In this document: positions 13,360-25,191 of the stretch, piece by piece
Layout of the letters: each line of letters opens with the position of its first letter
Numbering within the stretch: position 1 is the first letter of the stretch
Assembly (NCBI GenBank): GCA_022749755.1
Contig: CM040440.1
Location: 15,611,269-15,675,268, forward strand
Reading direction: 5' to 3'
Length of the DNA stretch: 64,000 bases
From: Azadirachta indica
Lineage: Eukaryota > Streptophyta > Magnoliopsida > Sapindales > Meliaceae
Position numbers and translations under genes: made by a program
The notes under the pieces: model-generated
Database searches by the model: none
What the model saw: the letters and a program-made list of their open reading frames with translations, nothing else
Told to the model about the DNA's origin: nothing

Positions 13360-14106
13360 TATATTTCTCTTGCTCATTCAGGTGGTTAGTTTCCCGCTCC
13401 TCATTGTCTCTGCATCTAGAGTGGTCTATACGTGCTATCATAGATTCTGAAACTATCTCCGAATCATCTTCGGCATCTATCCTTATGAAGCACAATACCT
13501 TTTTCGAGGAACTTGAGTGCTTTCTTAATATCCCTTCCGATGTTGAAGAAGGAAATAAAGTTGGGAATCAATGGCTTGTAGAGTAAGCAGCTTTTTTACC
13601 CCGGTACATGAATTTCGGCTTCTTTCCGTATTTGATCTATCCAATGATGTCTATGATGTATGCCAGGTTTGGACTATACTTTCAGAAATGTGGTGCTTGT
13701 TTAGAATGACAAGTTTTTCTTCAACAAATTAAGCTGGAAAAGTTGGGATATTGTCCAGATATCCCTGTTCTTCCAAAGTTCTGGAAACTTTGTGAGCAAC
13801 AGCTCAATATCTCAGGTCATTTCTTTATTTCTGCTATGGTGCTATGCTTGATATTCTAAGTCTGCTTAACTACTTTCTTTGATCCTAGTGAAAAACATAT
13901 TAACAGCATTCTAAATAGTTCGTGAAGCCCAATTGAGTGATTAGCCCATAAATTTCATGTTGAGGTTGACTGCCCATTTAGAATTATTTAAAAAATTCTT
14001 ACGATGTTTATTTCGCAGCTGACACAGAAGATGAAGGCATGAACAAGGATGCCTCATGATTATGATTGTTGCTGTAAATTTGATTGCAACTGATACAGTA
14101 GCTAAG
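13360..14106 (+). pseudogene. SCC3 cohesin-subunit pseudogene, 3' piece
   Basis: Three exon-like blocks with retained introns. First, about 13380-13582 has ETISESSSAS, FFEELECFLN and a GNQ segment. Next, 13667-13815 has MWCLFRMTSFSST and then GYCPDIPVLPKFWKLCEQQ. Last, 14019-14106 has DTEDEGMNKD and a VAVNLIATDTVAK segment. These match remembered plant SCC3/STAG sequence in the right order. Splice signals survive between blocks, so this is a segmental copy and not a retrocopy. It is dead: a one-base loss after GNQ shifts the frame into a stop, another shift breaks the middle block, and the last block contains a stop. No further SCC3 exons were seen downstream to 15 kb. Confidence 0.65.
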
Positions 14107-16925
14107 GTGAAAAGCAAGATATTGTTAATTTTGCAGCTGGGTGGAAATATATTGCAAATTGTTTTCATAGGGAGTTAGCGTGATTAAGTGTACTATTTGA
14201 GGCAGGAGCTTCCCTCAACACCCCACCCCCTCCTCTTCTTCTCCTTCTATGTGGTAGAATGGATACTTGTCTGTAATCTGTTAGCTGGTTGTTTACTGTT
14301 TCTCTCATTTGGGCTATATATATTTACTGGCTACATGTTTTATTATTCTCCAGGGATATGTACTTAACTTTGTGATTGTGAATGCATGGAACAGATGTTG
14401 CCGACAGCACTTTAAATCTTCCTCTTATTGATGAGAATCCATCATGAACAGTAGGAGGCAGAGAGCAAAGTTTACCGTTAATATCTTCTGTCTTGCAATT
14501 TGGTATTTAAATTTCTGACCGATAAATTTTGCCTCATTTGGATTTAAATATGCCTATCATCATGGGAACTTTCCAGAAGCGATCATAATTCCTTGTTTTG
14601 TAGAATATGTAAGGAGCTGTCTGGTCAACTTTCAGGAACATTTATGGATGCTTGCTAGGAACAAGCACTTATAGATCAGAGATCTTTAAAAATTTGTTAT
14701 GGAAGGTGTCCAATATGGGTTTGTAGATATGCTCAGAAACAGCTTATTCTCTTCTCTGGAAGGTCCTGTGCTTCATTTTGTCTCCAAACTTCCTACACCT
14801 GATTTTCCTTAATAGATACGTAAGAGCTTCCATTCTGATACGATCGATCATTCAGAAATAAATAAGTTGTAGAGTAATTAAATAGCCCTAGAACATCCTT
14901 TAGCACTTTCTTATTTTGCATGTTGATAGAGTCTAAAGGATGTCCAAAAGCAAACAGAGAATGCATGTGAACACAGATGATGAAGATCCCAGTGGCTGGC
15001 ATTTGTTGGCATTTTACATGAGAAATTAATGCGCAAAGAATGAAGGAATTAATTCAAGATAACACTGTTTTCTTTACATGAGAAGTTCGATGATTTGTTT
15101 GAATTCCCATTTTATTAAACCAGAAAATTATATGCTTTAAGGGGATAAAAAAAAAAAAAAAAAGAAAAACATAACTCTTAACACACCAATATTCACCTAC
15201 GTTAGACTAAAGTTGGCGTGAGGTGCTGCACTTTTAAATTGTAAAATCTTCATTCATTGTAGACAGAGAAATAAATCTGTCACCACTCTCTCAATTGTGG
15301 TGCTTAATTGTAGCTCTCTCTCATCTGGTCTTGTAGGCAATCAGTTGCATGCAACCAGTTAAGTATTTTAAAGAAAAAAAAAAAGTGATAGTTCTGTTTG
15401 AAATTTCAGTTTGTGGTTGGATAAAGTTTAGAAGTGATGATGTTAAGTGGAGGAATTAGGCTTAATAATTATGCTGTAATTCAACTCTCTCTATAAAGAT
15501 GGAGACATTTATCTTACATAGTTTAGAATGTGCTTATTTCTCTAACTAGCTCGTTTAATAATTAAGTTGTATCTGCACACCAGAAAGAAGTAACTCATGC
15601 GTTGTATTCATGCCATTGTCGTTGACATTTTGACGTCCGGAATAAATTTGCTTCTATGAGCTCGATCCACCTGATAATTTACTCCGCACCTAAACTCTCT
15701 ATTTACATTTTACAGTGTTCAAACGAATATATCTTCCCACGTGTAACCCCACCATCGAGTATGAATGCATGTGCTTAGTGCTTCTAAAAAGTTGTATGCA
15801 TGTGGGGCCCCCTCCTTTCTTGCTTCACTGCCGTACGTTCAAAGAAAGTATTTTTCAATTATAAGGTTAATTTCACTGAGATTTTACGCGTGTTTATATC
15901 TTGTGGCCCTCGCTTCAGCGAAGGACAGGGAAAAGATAGAAACTCACTTTCAGATTTCAAACTCCGCCTATTATTCGCTGACACGCGTTGATCCTCATGT
16001 GAGATTGAACGCATTTAATAAATTTGTGGCAATTATTTATTCTGCCGCCCTTATCTGTACGGTCTATACGGAATTTTAACCTGTTGAAGCAGTTACCGGT
16101 AACCTTTGAACTAAAATTAACGATATAAAAAATTATCCCACGCGCATTTGTAGTTTTTTTTTTTTTTCAACAACTCCCCGGCAAGCGAGCAAAGATGTTG
16201 AGTAATCAATCTTTCACTATTTATTCTGGGTATTATCTTTTTGGTGTTGATTTTGGCATCATATGATGTGAACTTGTAAGTGCCTGCCTACCACTGATCT
16301 TAAACTTTTAAAATTATAGTTTAATCCAAACTTATCAATCATGTCTTATCAGCACAGTTTTGTTTCCGCAAGAGAGAGAAAGTTGAAGTTAAAGAGAAAA
16401 TTGCCTTTTATATAAAATAGTGTAAACTTATGAAGTTTAAAAAAAAATAGTTGTTCATTACTTGACTTTACTTAAATTCTTTAAAATTTGTGTAAAAAGT
16501 GTTTATTATTAATAATATATTGTTAGATTTCACTGTGTTATTGATTGCATGTTTACTGTATTTAATATTACATGGGCGATAAAAAAAAAATGTCACAAAT
16601 ACTTTTCGAGTCCGCGTCACAGTTACCGCCAATCAACGCCACCGCAATCAGTGGGTGAAACACACGCACCAAGGATGAGCGTCCACACAGTCGTAAACGA
16701 GGGGACGAAGAAACAAGTCAACAGCCTCTAGCACACGGCATGTTTTTCATGTCCTGAGGATCAAAACGACAAGGGTAGATAAAGCTACGAGACTCAGCGA
16801 TATTTTGGTCTCCTTAGCATTTCGTCTTCAAAATTTCCCCCGTTGCCTGTCTAAATTTCGCAGCTCTCTCCTATTTTCATCTATCGCTAAAAACAAAACC
16901 CTAGCTATTTGTTTTTCCTTCTCTA
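14107..16925. other. Intergenic region and SPPL promoter
   Basis: No gene is supported. There is an A-rich run at 15147-15165 and a T-rich run at 16149-16167. The last 400 bases are less AT-rich and probably hold the promoter and 5' leader of the downstream protease gene. The open frame at 15765-16079 has no recognisable family signature. Confidence 0.5.
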
Positions 16926-19900
16926 ATGGATATCATAAAGAGAAAACTATGTCTTTTAATTTTTGTACTGGTTTCGAGCCCTTGTTTGGGTTCAGCTGGA
17001 GATATAGTTCATCAGGACAAAAACGCTCCTAAGAGGCCTGGTTGCGATAATAACTTCGTTTTGGTGAGTAGACCTAAATTTTGTAATTCTATGAGTATTC
17101 TTTTTATGTCTCTTGAATTTGTCATGTTTTTGTTTTGTTTTGTGTTGCTTTAATTGTCAACTGATTGGAGTGTTTACTAGTCGTTGAGCTTACTTAAGTC
17201 TAGGTTTCTTGTTCAATTGGATTGATTTCGGTTTTTGATGTTGATGTCATTTTGGTTCTGGATTCTACGAAGATGAAATCATTTTAGCTAAAATTTCATT
17301 CCTCTCTTTTCTCTATGCATTCTTGTTTAGTTTCTGATAAAATTGGAGTTGGAGGTGGGAGCAGGAGAAAAAAAAAATCAAGATTATGTGGTTAATGCTG
17401 TTGTGATTTAACACAAAATGTCGGAAGAATTTAGTCAAAATTTTGGGCAAAAATTCGATTTGTGGTGACATAAGTATTTTTCTCTTTTGCCTTGTCCAAA
17501 GGATGGTTTTGGCTTTCATGCACTCTGTTTTTCAATGGTGTTGAATATTGATATTCAAAAATTATGATGAAAGTCACTTTGTTATACGTTTGATTGGGTT
17601 TTGTTTTATAGGTTAAAGTCCCGACTTGGGTTGATGGTGTAGAAGAAATTGAATATGTTGGTGTTGGTGCTCGATTTGGCAGTACATTGGAAGCCAAGGA
17701 AAAAGATGCAAACCAAAGCAGACTTGTAATGGCAGACCCTCCCGATTGTTGTAGCAAACCAAAGAACCAGGTTTCCAATTTTGACTCATCTTGCTAACTA
17801 GTGAAGCCTGTTTTCTTTAAATACCCAGCTGTATCATTTGGTCATCTAATTTTTGTTCACGTAATTGTGGGGGGGCCTTTGCCTTTCTATAGCTTAAGGG
17901 GGAGGCTCTTCTGGTGCACCGAGGGGGTTGCAGCTTTACAACTAAAGCAAACTTTGCAGAAGAGGCTGGCGCTTCGGCTATCCTCATAATAAACTATCGA
18001 AAAGGTATTTGCGCATAACTTCCTCTTGATACGCGTTCTGAACTGCTTGCCCATCTATTTGCCCTACAGCAGTCAAAAATGATCAACATACCCAAACACC
18101 CTGATATGTTGGTTACCTGTTGACTTCCTATATGCTTCCTGCGAGGCTTAACAGCCACATACGTACTTGTTTATGTATGTAGGATTTATAGATTTAATTG
18201 AGAATCCAGCGGAAAACCAAACTTTGCTAGTGACTTATGTTGCAAAGTAATATCCTGCTCTACATCTTATTAGGTCTCACTGACCAAAAACATGGCTGAT
18301 GGAAATGTATTATGAAAAATTAAGCCATTTGCATACTTTTTCTGTTGATAATGATGCTGCCGTGTTGCTTTCTAACTTATGATGCCTTGAGTAATGCTAC
18401 AGTGCTCATTGAATGAAATACCAACGCAAACATCTTCATCAAAAAAGGAGAAAATGATTGATGCTGAAGAAAATAGCATTCAGTTGATTATGGCAAGTCT
18501 ATTTCTGAGTGTTTATAGAATTTTTGTGCTGCAGAACTTTTTAAGATGGTTTGTGAAGCCAATGAAACTGATGTACATATAGACATACCTGCTATTATGC
18601 TTCCTCAAGATGCTGGTGCAAACTTGGAAAATCATATTAAGTTTAACTCCACAGGTATGTTTGCCCTTCTTTGCTTTGAAATCAATCACGCGGTTGGCCA
18701 TGCCTTTGATGTTTTTGTTGAAAGACATCCTTTTGAATTAGTTTCTTTGCTTGATAATATAGATCTGGCATTGATATAATTGATTTCATCTATTTATTTG
18801 TTTGTGGGTGCCAATTCCTCTTCTCCAGTTGCTGTGCAACTGTACTCTCCTCGCCGTCCGGTGGTTGATGTTGCTGAAGTATTTTTATGGCTTATGGCTG
18901 TTGGTACTATATTATGTGCTTCTTACTGGTCTGCCTGGACCACCAGAGAAGTGGCCATTGAACAGGACAAGCTATTAAAGGTCATATACTGCATTTCCAA
19001 GGCTAATTTTTATTGTTATTTTGTCTTCAAGGATTCTTGTTGCATAGTGCATAATTCTTGCAAAATGAGTAATTGACTTATTCTGATGATAAGGGGACTC
19101 ATACTACACTACAGGATGGCTCAGAGGAATTTTCAAATGTGGAAGGCGTTAGTTCTGGTGGTACCATTGACATCAACATGACATCGGCAATTCTCTTTGT
19201 TTTGATTGCTTCATGTTTCTTGGTTATGCTTTACAAACTGATGTCATTCTGGTTTATTGAGGTTCTGGTGGTTCTATTTTGCATTGGTGGGGTAGAGGTG
19301 CGTATGTCCTTATGTTATACATACTTAGTTCACCTTGACTAATTATTTTTGTTTCTTTTACATATCATGTTCCAGCTTATAAACTCTCTAATTAGGCTTA
19401 GGTTTTATTTATTTGGCACAATTTGAAATTCTGAAAATTTCTCTTCTCTTCCTCCTAGAATTTTCCCATTCCTAGATCTTACACATTTGTTTTCAAAACT
19501 TCTTGCCATCTTTTGCAGTTGTTTACTTGACTGATTTCAAAATGCTAAATAGTTTTCGGTGATGATTACCATGCAACAATTTACATTCATGAAGTCCATT
19601 ATTATGGTTATCCATTCTTCATGAAGTTGGTGATTTGGGACACCTTGGAGTTTGCATCAAGGAATGCACATTGTGCATCCTTGATGCACAGATTGTCAAA
19701 CTGTACATTTACATGTTTGCAGAAGCAAATAATCAATACAAGGTGTTAAAGATCACAGATACATGCCAGGAGGCTCATGTTAATTTTCAAACCATATGGA
19801 CAACAATAATAAATGAAAAAAAGGAAAAAACAATACATGTTTATTCAAAAGTTTTTGATTGAAATACATAAAGAACTAGGCCAGAGGTCAGAACATCTTC

Positions 19901-22900
19901 TGTTTTTTTGTATAATGAGTTTATGAATACATAAATCATAGATGAATACCTAATTTGGTTTGTCTGAGTCTGACATCTCAAGCATATGTTCAAGATTCAT
20001 TGATTCCAGATTGCATTTTCACATCTGCTTTATGCCATATATCCTAAATCTTGTAATCTCTTCCTGCTCACAGGGCCTGCAAACTTGTGTGGTAGCATTG
20101 TTATCATGGTATGCATATTCTTCCTTTTATATACGCTTTTCCCCACCCCAATGTAAGATCAACTTACATTTATTAAGTGGTGTTGTAGGAGTAAATTTAG
20201 AGAACAGGAGCCTCTGCACTTGCTTGGCTATGAACCATAGCCCTTGCATCACTCTCCTATTGAGATCTTGCCACTGTGTCACTATACTGACAGAACAGTT
20301 TATTAGTCAAATATACATTCAATTCTATTGTGAACCTTCGGGTTCATCTTACTTCTGTTGGGAGTATATAAAAAGAGTTTAACCTTATTATCATTATATC
20401 TAACAGAACTAACATCCAATGTCATGCATCAGGCCGGCTTTTTATTGAAACTGACAATATTTTTCTCACCATTGAACTTCCAATTGTATGCAATTTGAGG
20501 ATTACATAACATTTTGAGAATTCTTAATCTATTTGAAAGAAAAGGATAGTGGAAAAGTTGTTTTGTCTTCTTTTCTTTTCTTTTCTTTTCTTCTCTTGTT
20601 CAAATTTTTTACCCACAGGTTATAAACAAATATGGAACTGACAACTAAACAAATATAGTTTCAGATGGTTTCAACATGCTGGAGAATCGTTTGTTAAAGT
20701 ACCCTTCTTTGGAGCTATCTCATATCTGACATTGGCTGTTTGTCCGTTCTGCATAGCATTTTCTGTTGTTTGGGCTGTTTATCGCCGCATATCCTTTGCT
20801 TGGATAGGTCAAGACATCCTTGTAAGACAGTTCTTATATTGTTTACCTTTATATCTTGTTCTGGTTTTCTTCATTTTCTGTTATTTCCCTAGTTTCAGCA
20901 GTGGTAGGTGAACTCCCCCCGAAACCCCGTTTCCTTAGTCATCTCCAATTTTATTGTTGCAACTCTGTACCCTGCTAATTCTGTCTTCTCTCTTCGTCTC
21001 TGTGGTTTATGCATCAACTTGGTAATATGCTTAGAAATGCTATGAACAAGAAATGAATCATAATTTCATCAAGCATTGATGTAAGCAAGGTAAAATTTTT
21101 TTTTCCCAAGCCCACAATAAAATTCAAAATTTCCGGGTCACCTCTTAGAACGTTACTTTGTTGCATAAAAGCTTGTTTCACTGTTCGTGGAATGGGAAGT
21201 TTAATAGTCAATCAATATGTATTTTGATTTAGTCTTCGTTTCCTGTATATTCTCAGTGGCATACAAGCTCGCACTGATACTGCATGTGATGAAGTGGGTC
21301 CAATTCTCACCTATATAGAGAAAATTCATATCTTGTTAAAGGAGTCTTGTTTTCTGGACTCCTTTATGTGATATATGTTTCTCATGTACTCACATAGAGC
21401 ACATCTGATATTAAAACTAGATACTTTAGTTCTCTATCACTTGCAATAAACTGTTGCTCTGAACCAATGGGATCTTTACCTACCTCGCTGTTGTTCATTT
21501 GGATATTTCTTTGGTGCTTGATTCAGGGTATTGCACTGATGATCACAGTTCTTCAGCTCGTTCGTGTACCAAACCTTAAGGTGATGATTCAAACTTATTG
21601 GCCTGTGCTTGGTTGCTGGTTAGAATATTATGTGTGCTTTGCCCATGGATGTATATTATTATCTTCATTATTGCTTTTTTAAGAGTATTACATGATTCTT
21701 TTTTTTACCCACTGTAAATTCTTTATGGTTTTTAGATATTCAGCTTTTGATAATTATCTACTTTCAAATACATGAAGATTGTATTGGTGTTTGTCAGTTG
21801 AGAAAGGTTATGTTCCATTTGCATGTGGCATACAGCAGAGAAAAGTGAAAACCTGTGCTTCCAAAGAGCCTAATGACGCAATTATGTGGTTAACATATAT
21901 GATGAGTTGAACTTCCTATGATTGTTAAGCAAATAGTGCTGATAAACATCTTTTGATTATTTTTGTCTTTAAAAAATGTAATGGAATCAGGTTGGAACAG
22001 TTCTTCTCAGTTGTGCCTTCTTGTATGATATCTTCTGGGTATTCGTTTCCAAATGGTGGTTCCATGAGAGTGTAATGATAGTGGTAAGTAGTTGGAAACT
22101 TTGTTTTCTTTACCTTAATCCTTTGAAGAGTTAATTGGTTCTCAAGGCTCGTTAAACCAATTGAGGTATAGTTTTGATGTTCTCATGTCCTTGGTTACAG
22201 GTAGCCCGTGGTGATAGGAGTGGAGAGGATGGTATTCCCATGCTATTGAAAATTCCACGAATGTTTGATCCTTGGGGTGGCTATAGTGTTATAGGTTTTG
22301 GTGATATTATTTTGCCAGGACTGCTTGTGGCATTTTCACTAAGGTTTGCTACTTTCACTTAAATCCATAGGATTGGAGCTCAGCAAAAGAATATAATTGG
22401 AGTTAGGTGGCCATGAACATCAACAACTTCTTTGTCCTATGAAGAAACCTCATTAGGCTTTATCATTTAAATCAGAAAACAATTGAAATCATAATTCCAC
22501 TAACCACAAAAGCTGAGCTCAGTATGCAGCAGGCTAGAAGAGGAACCATTTACTTTTTATCATTTAACTAATATATCTTAGTTTATTTTATGCTATTGGC
22601 AAACTGTTTGATTTATGAGCATGGGTTTCAACTGATGGACTATGTATAAATCAAATTACTGTCTGGTGTCCAATATTTGCAGGTATGATTGGCTGATGAA
22701 GAAAAATTTTCGTTCAGGATACTTTGTTTGGGCAATGACTGCTTATGGCTTAGGTATGAGATGCCAAATTTGTGGAACTGAACAGTACGGTTGCATGTAT
22801 GCATAAAGAGAATAAGTAAAACTTTTTGAAAGCCTAGGCCATTGTCATGAATTTAAGAGCGTGAGTGCATACCCATATTTGAACAGGAAGTGATAGATAA

Positions 22901-23774
22901 GCCTATGTCTTCTAGATGTCTCATCAAGTGATCATCAAAAGAGAAAGTTTAGTTATCCTCAAAGGTGGCATAAGAATTTATGCTCCGTTGCAAAGAAAGG
23001 GGAATTGTTACAATAAGGAAAACCCAGCAAATGAGGTCATTCACGTTTGTTTTTGATATGCATGGCAAAAAAAAAAAAAAAAAATCTACTTAGTGCCAAT
23101 CTGACGATGCCAAAGATAATGATGATGTATAGAGAACTAACGCACCATCCTACCAAACACAAGGAATTTTTTTTTTTTTTTTTTTTTTATATGGTGTGCC
23201 TAATCATAAGTGAAAATTTAATGGCAAGGTTCCAATAAAAAATTGTGAGCATTGATTACAATGACCCTAAAAATTCATGGCATTGTCTTTATCATCACGT
23301 TGTGTTGTAAGCATCAATTGTCTCATGTCTGAATGATTGCACGTCAGGTCTCCTGATTACATATGTGGCTTTGAACTTGATGGATGGACATGGCCAACCA
23401 GCTTTGCTTTACATTGTTCCATTTACACTTGGTAAGTCGTGATATTCCGAAAATGGTCTACTTTAGCTGTGCTAATTTCTACTATGACACTAGCAATATC
23501 TTTTTGACATACCAGCAATATCCATTTTCGAGTTGAAGAATCCAGTACCACTGAGAGTTATGACCTCTCAATGAAATATGCATTTTCTTTTTCTTCCAGA
23601 AGTTCTAATTCCAATATCAACCTTGAGAAGTAATGTCATCTGTAGTTATATTGTTTGACTATGTATGTAGGTACCTTTTTGACCTTGGGGAAAAAGAGAG
23701 GTGAACTTAAAACTCTGTGGACAAGAGGAGAACCAGAGAGGCCCTGCCCACATGTCCAACTTCAATCTTCATGA
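16926..23774 (+). CDS. SPPL4: Signal peptide peptidase-like aspartic protease (SPPL4-type, PA domain)
   Basis: Fourteen exons: 16926-17063, 17612-17770, 17893-18004, 18535-18654, 18829-18980, 19115-19297, 20074-20108, 20659-20821, 21527-21580, 21991-22083, 22201-22343, 22683-22753, 23348-23431, 23671-23774. Phases agree throughout and give 536 residues, close to the roughly 540 of the family. An N-terminal signal peptide (about 1-24) is followed by a lumenal PA domain (about 50-200) and then nine expected membrane segments. The catalytic pair is YD at 384-385 and GFGD at 435-438, with the PAL motif at 491-494 (QPAL). These are the hallmarks of GxGD intramembrane proteases, which cut type II membrane proteins within the membrane; plant SPPLs are reported in endosomes or vacuole membranes. 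All key residues are present, so it is probably active. It converges with the SKP1-like gene downstream. Confidence 0.95.
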
Positions 23775-25191
23775 AGATAATAAAGTACGATGATATCTCA
23801 CTGTAATTTCATGACGGTTTTAGTTGTTAGCACACGGGAATCTCAAATACATGACCTGTGCAAGTGATAGCAAAACTTGTAAAATTTGAAGCATAGTCCA
23901 CTACGCCTTCAAGTTCAGATAAGAGGGAAAGAGCACGGTGCATTTAACATCCATTAGACTAATTGCAGAGACTCTAAAGCATTGGGTTCGGTGAGCGTAA
24001 TATTTTCTACCTATACTACGATAGATCAGATCTCATAGAACCTTCTAGATGATACTTCACTTTGTGAATACCAGCTGTTGCCCAAAAATTTCCATTTAGA
24101 CGATCACTACTACCGTGAAAACGATGTTCTATTATAGGTCGGCCATTGTACACCTTGCAGTCGCTTTGACGATCATGGATATGAAAACCTTTCTTTTATT
24201 ATCATTATTTTTTTAATTTCTAGTTAAATATTTCTTTTTCATTAAGTGACCAAGTTTACGTTATCAACAAAGATTCAAGGTTAATGATCAATTACAGAAT
24301 TACCCGTGGTTCAAGTTTGATGTAACGCAAAGATTACAGTTACATGGACGTCAAGTCTTCTTCCAGGTTGCCAGGGTCCGTCTTCTTGGTTCAACTACTA
24401 TTACACTAATTGTTTAAAATTCGGTGAGCACACTAGAGCTCAATCTTAAAGTTATCATTTTGGTGCTTTGGGCATTCCACTTTTTCCCAACGGTGATTCG
24501 TTCAAGATTCAAAACCAAAATTCTAATGGCATTCAACAAATTAGCTATTTACTTTGTCAAAGCAGTGCATTATGATTTAACTTTCCCCAAGGATCCATTA
24601 CTGGCATGACGTATAAGTTTTGTTACAAAGCTCCTCGTGCAACCCAAACAACTAATAAGCATTGAAGCATCCTATTCAACAAATAACGAGACCATCCTCT
24701 GCTTTAAGATGGCCAAAATTACAAAACAACAAATGAATACAAAACATGCAAAACTTTAGTAAGTATACAGATTCCTAGGAAAAACTGGAAAATAAATAAT
24801 GTTACATTGATGTAAGACAGGCTGGCAACGTTTATCTTTTCCTTCTCTGGGTATTTAAAGGAATAAAATTGCCGACCCATCAAGGCAAAGCTCATAGGAG
24901 CTTTATGACAATTGGGCCAAACTGGCTTGCAGAAACTCAGTTCCTTTATTAGTTTTTCCCCATTAAAATACAAGAGGTTGCCCTTTTAATCAAAAATTGC
25001 ATGCTGGCTAAGCACAACCGCCAATCCCCCTCCCCCCCCCACCCCCCAAAAAGAAAAAGAAAAAATGAAAACACTAACACGTGGATCCAAAATAGCGAAA
25101 ATACCCCCAACTCCTCTAGATGCCACATACCTCTTGTGTAAGCATCTGATCAAAATTGTTCCAGCCATTTGGCCAATCTGAGGGTGAGAAT
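23775..25191. other. Convergent intergenic region
   Basis: 3' flanks of two convergent genes (SPPL on plus, SKP1-like on minus). A C-rich run lies near 25027-25046. No open frame with family resemblance was seen. Confidence 0.5.

Noticed and set aside
13212..13586. Apparent 124-codon gene spanning the right Copia LTR and its flank
   Set aside because: The frame fuses LTR sequence with a piece of the SCC3 relic across the insertion boundary. It is not a gene.
15765..16079. 104-codon plus-strand open frame before the SPPL gene
   Set aside because: Two overlapping frames are open here and neither shows a domain, signal or splice context.
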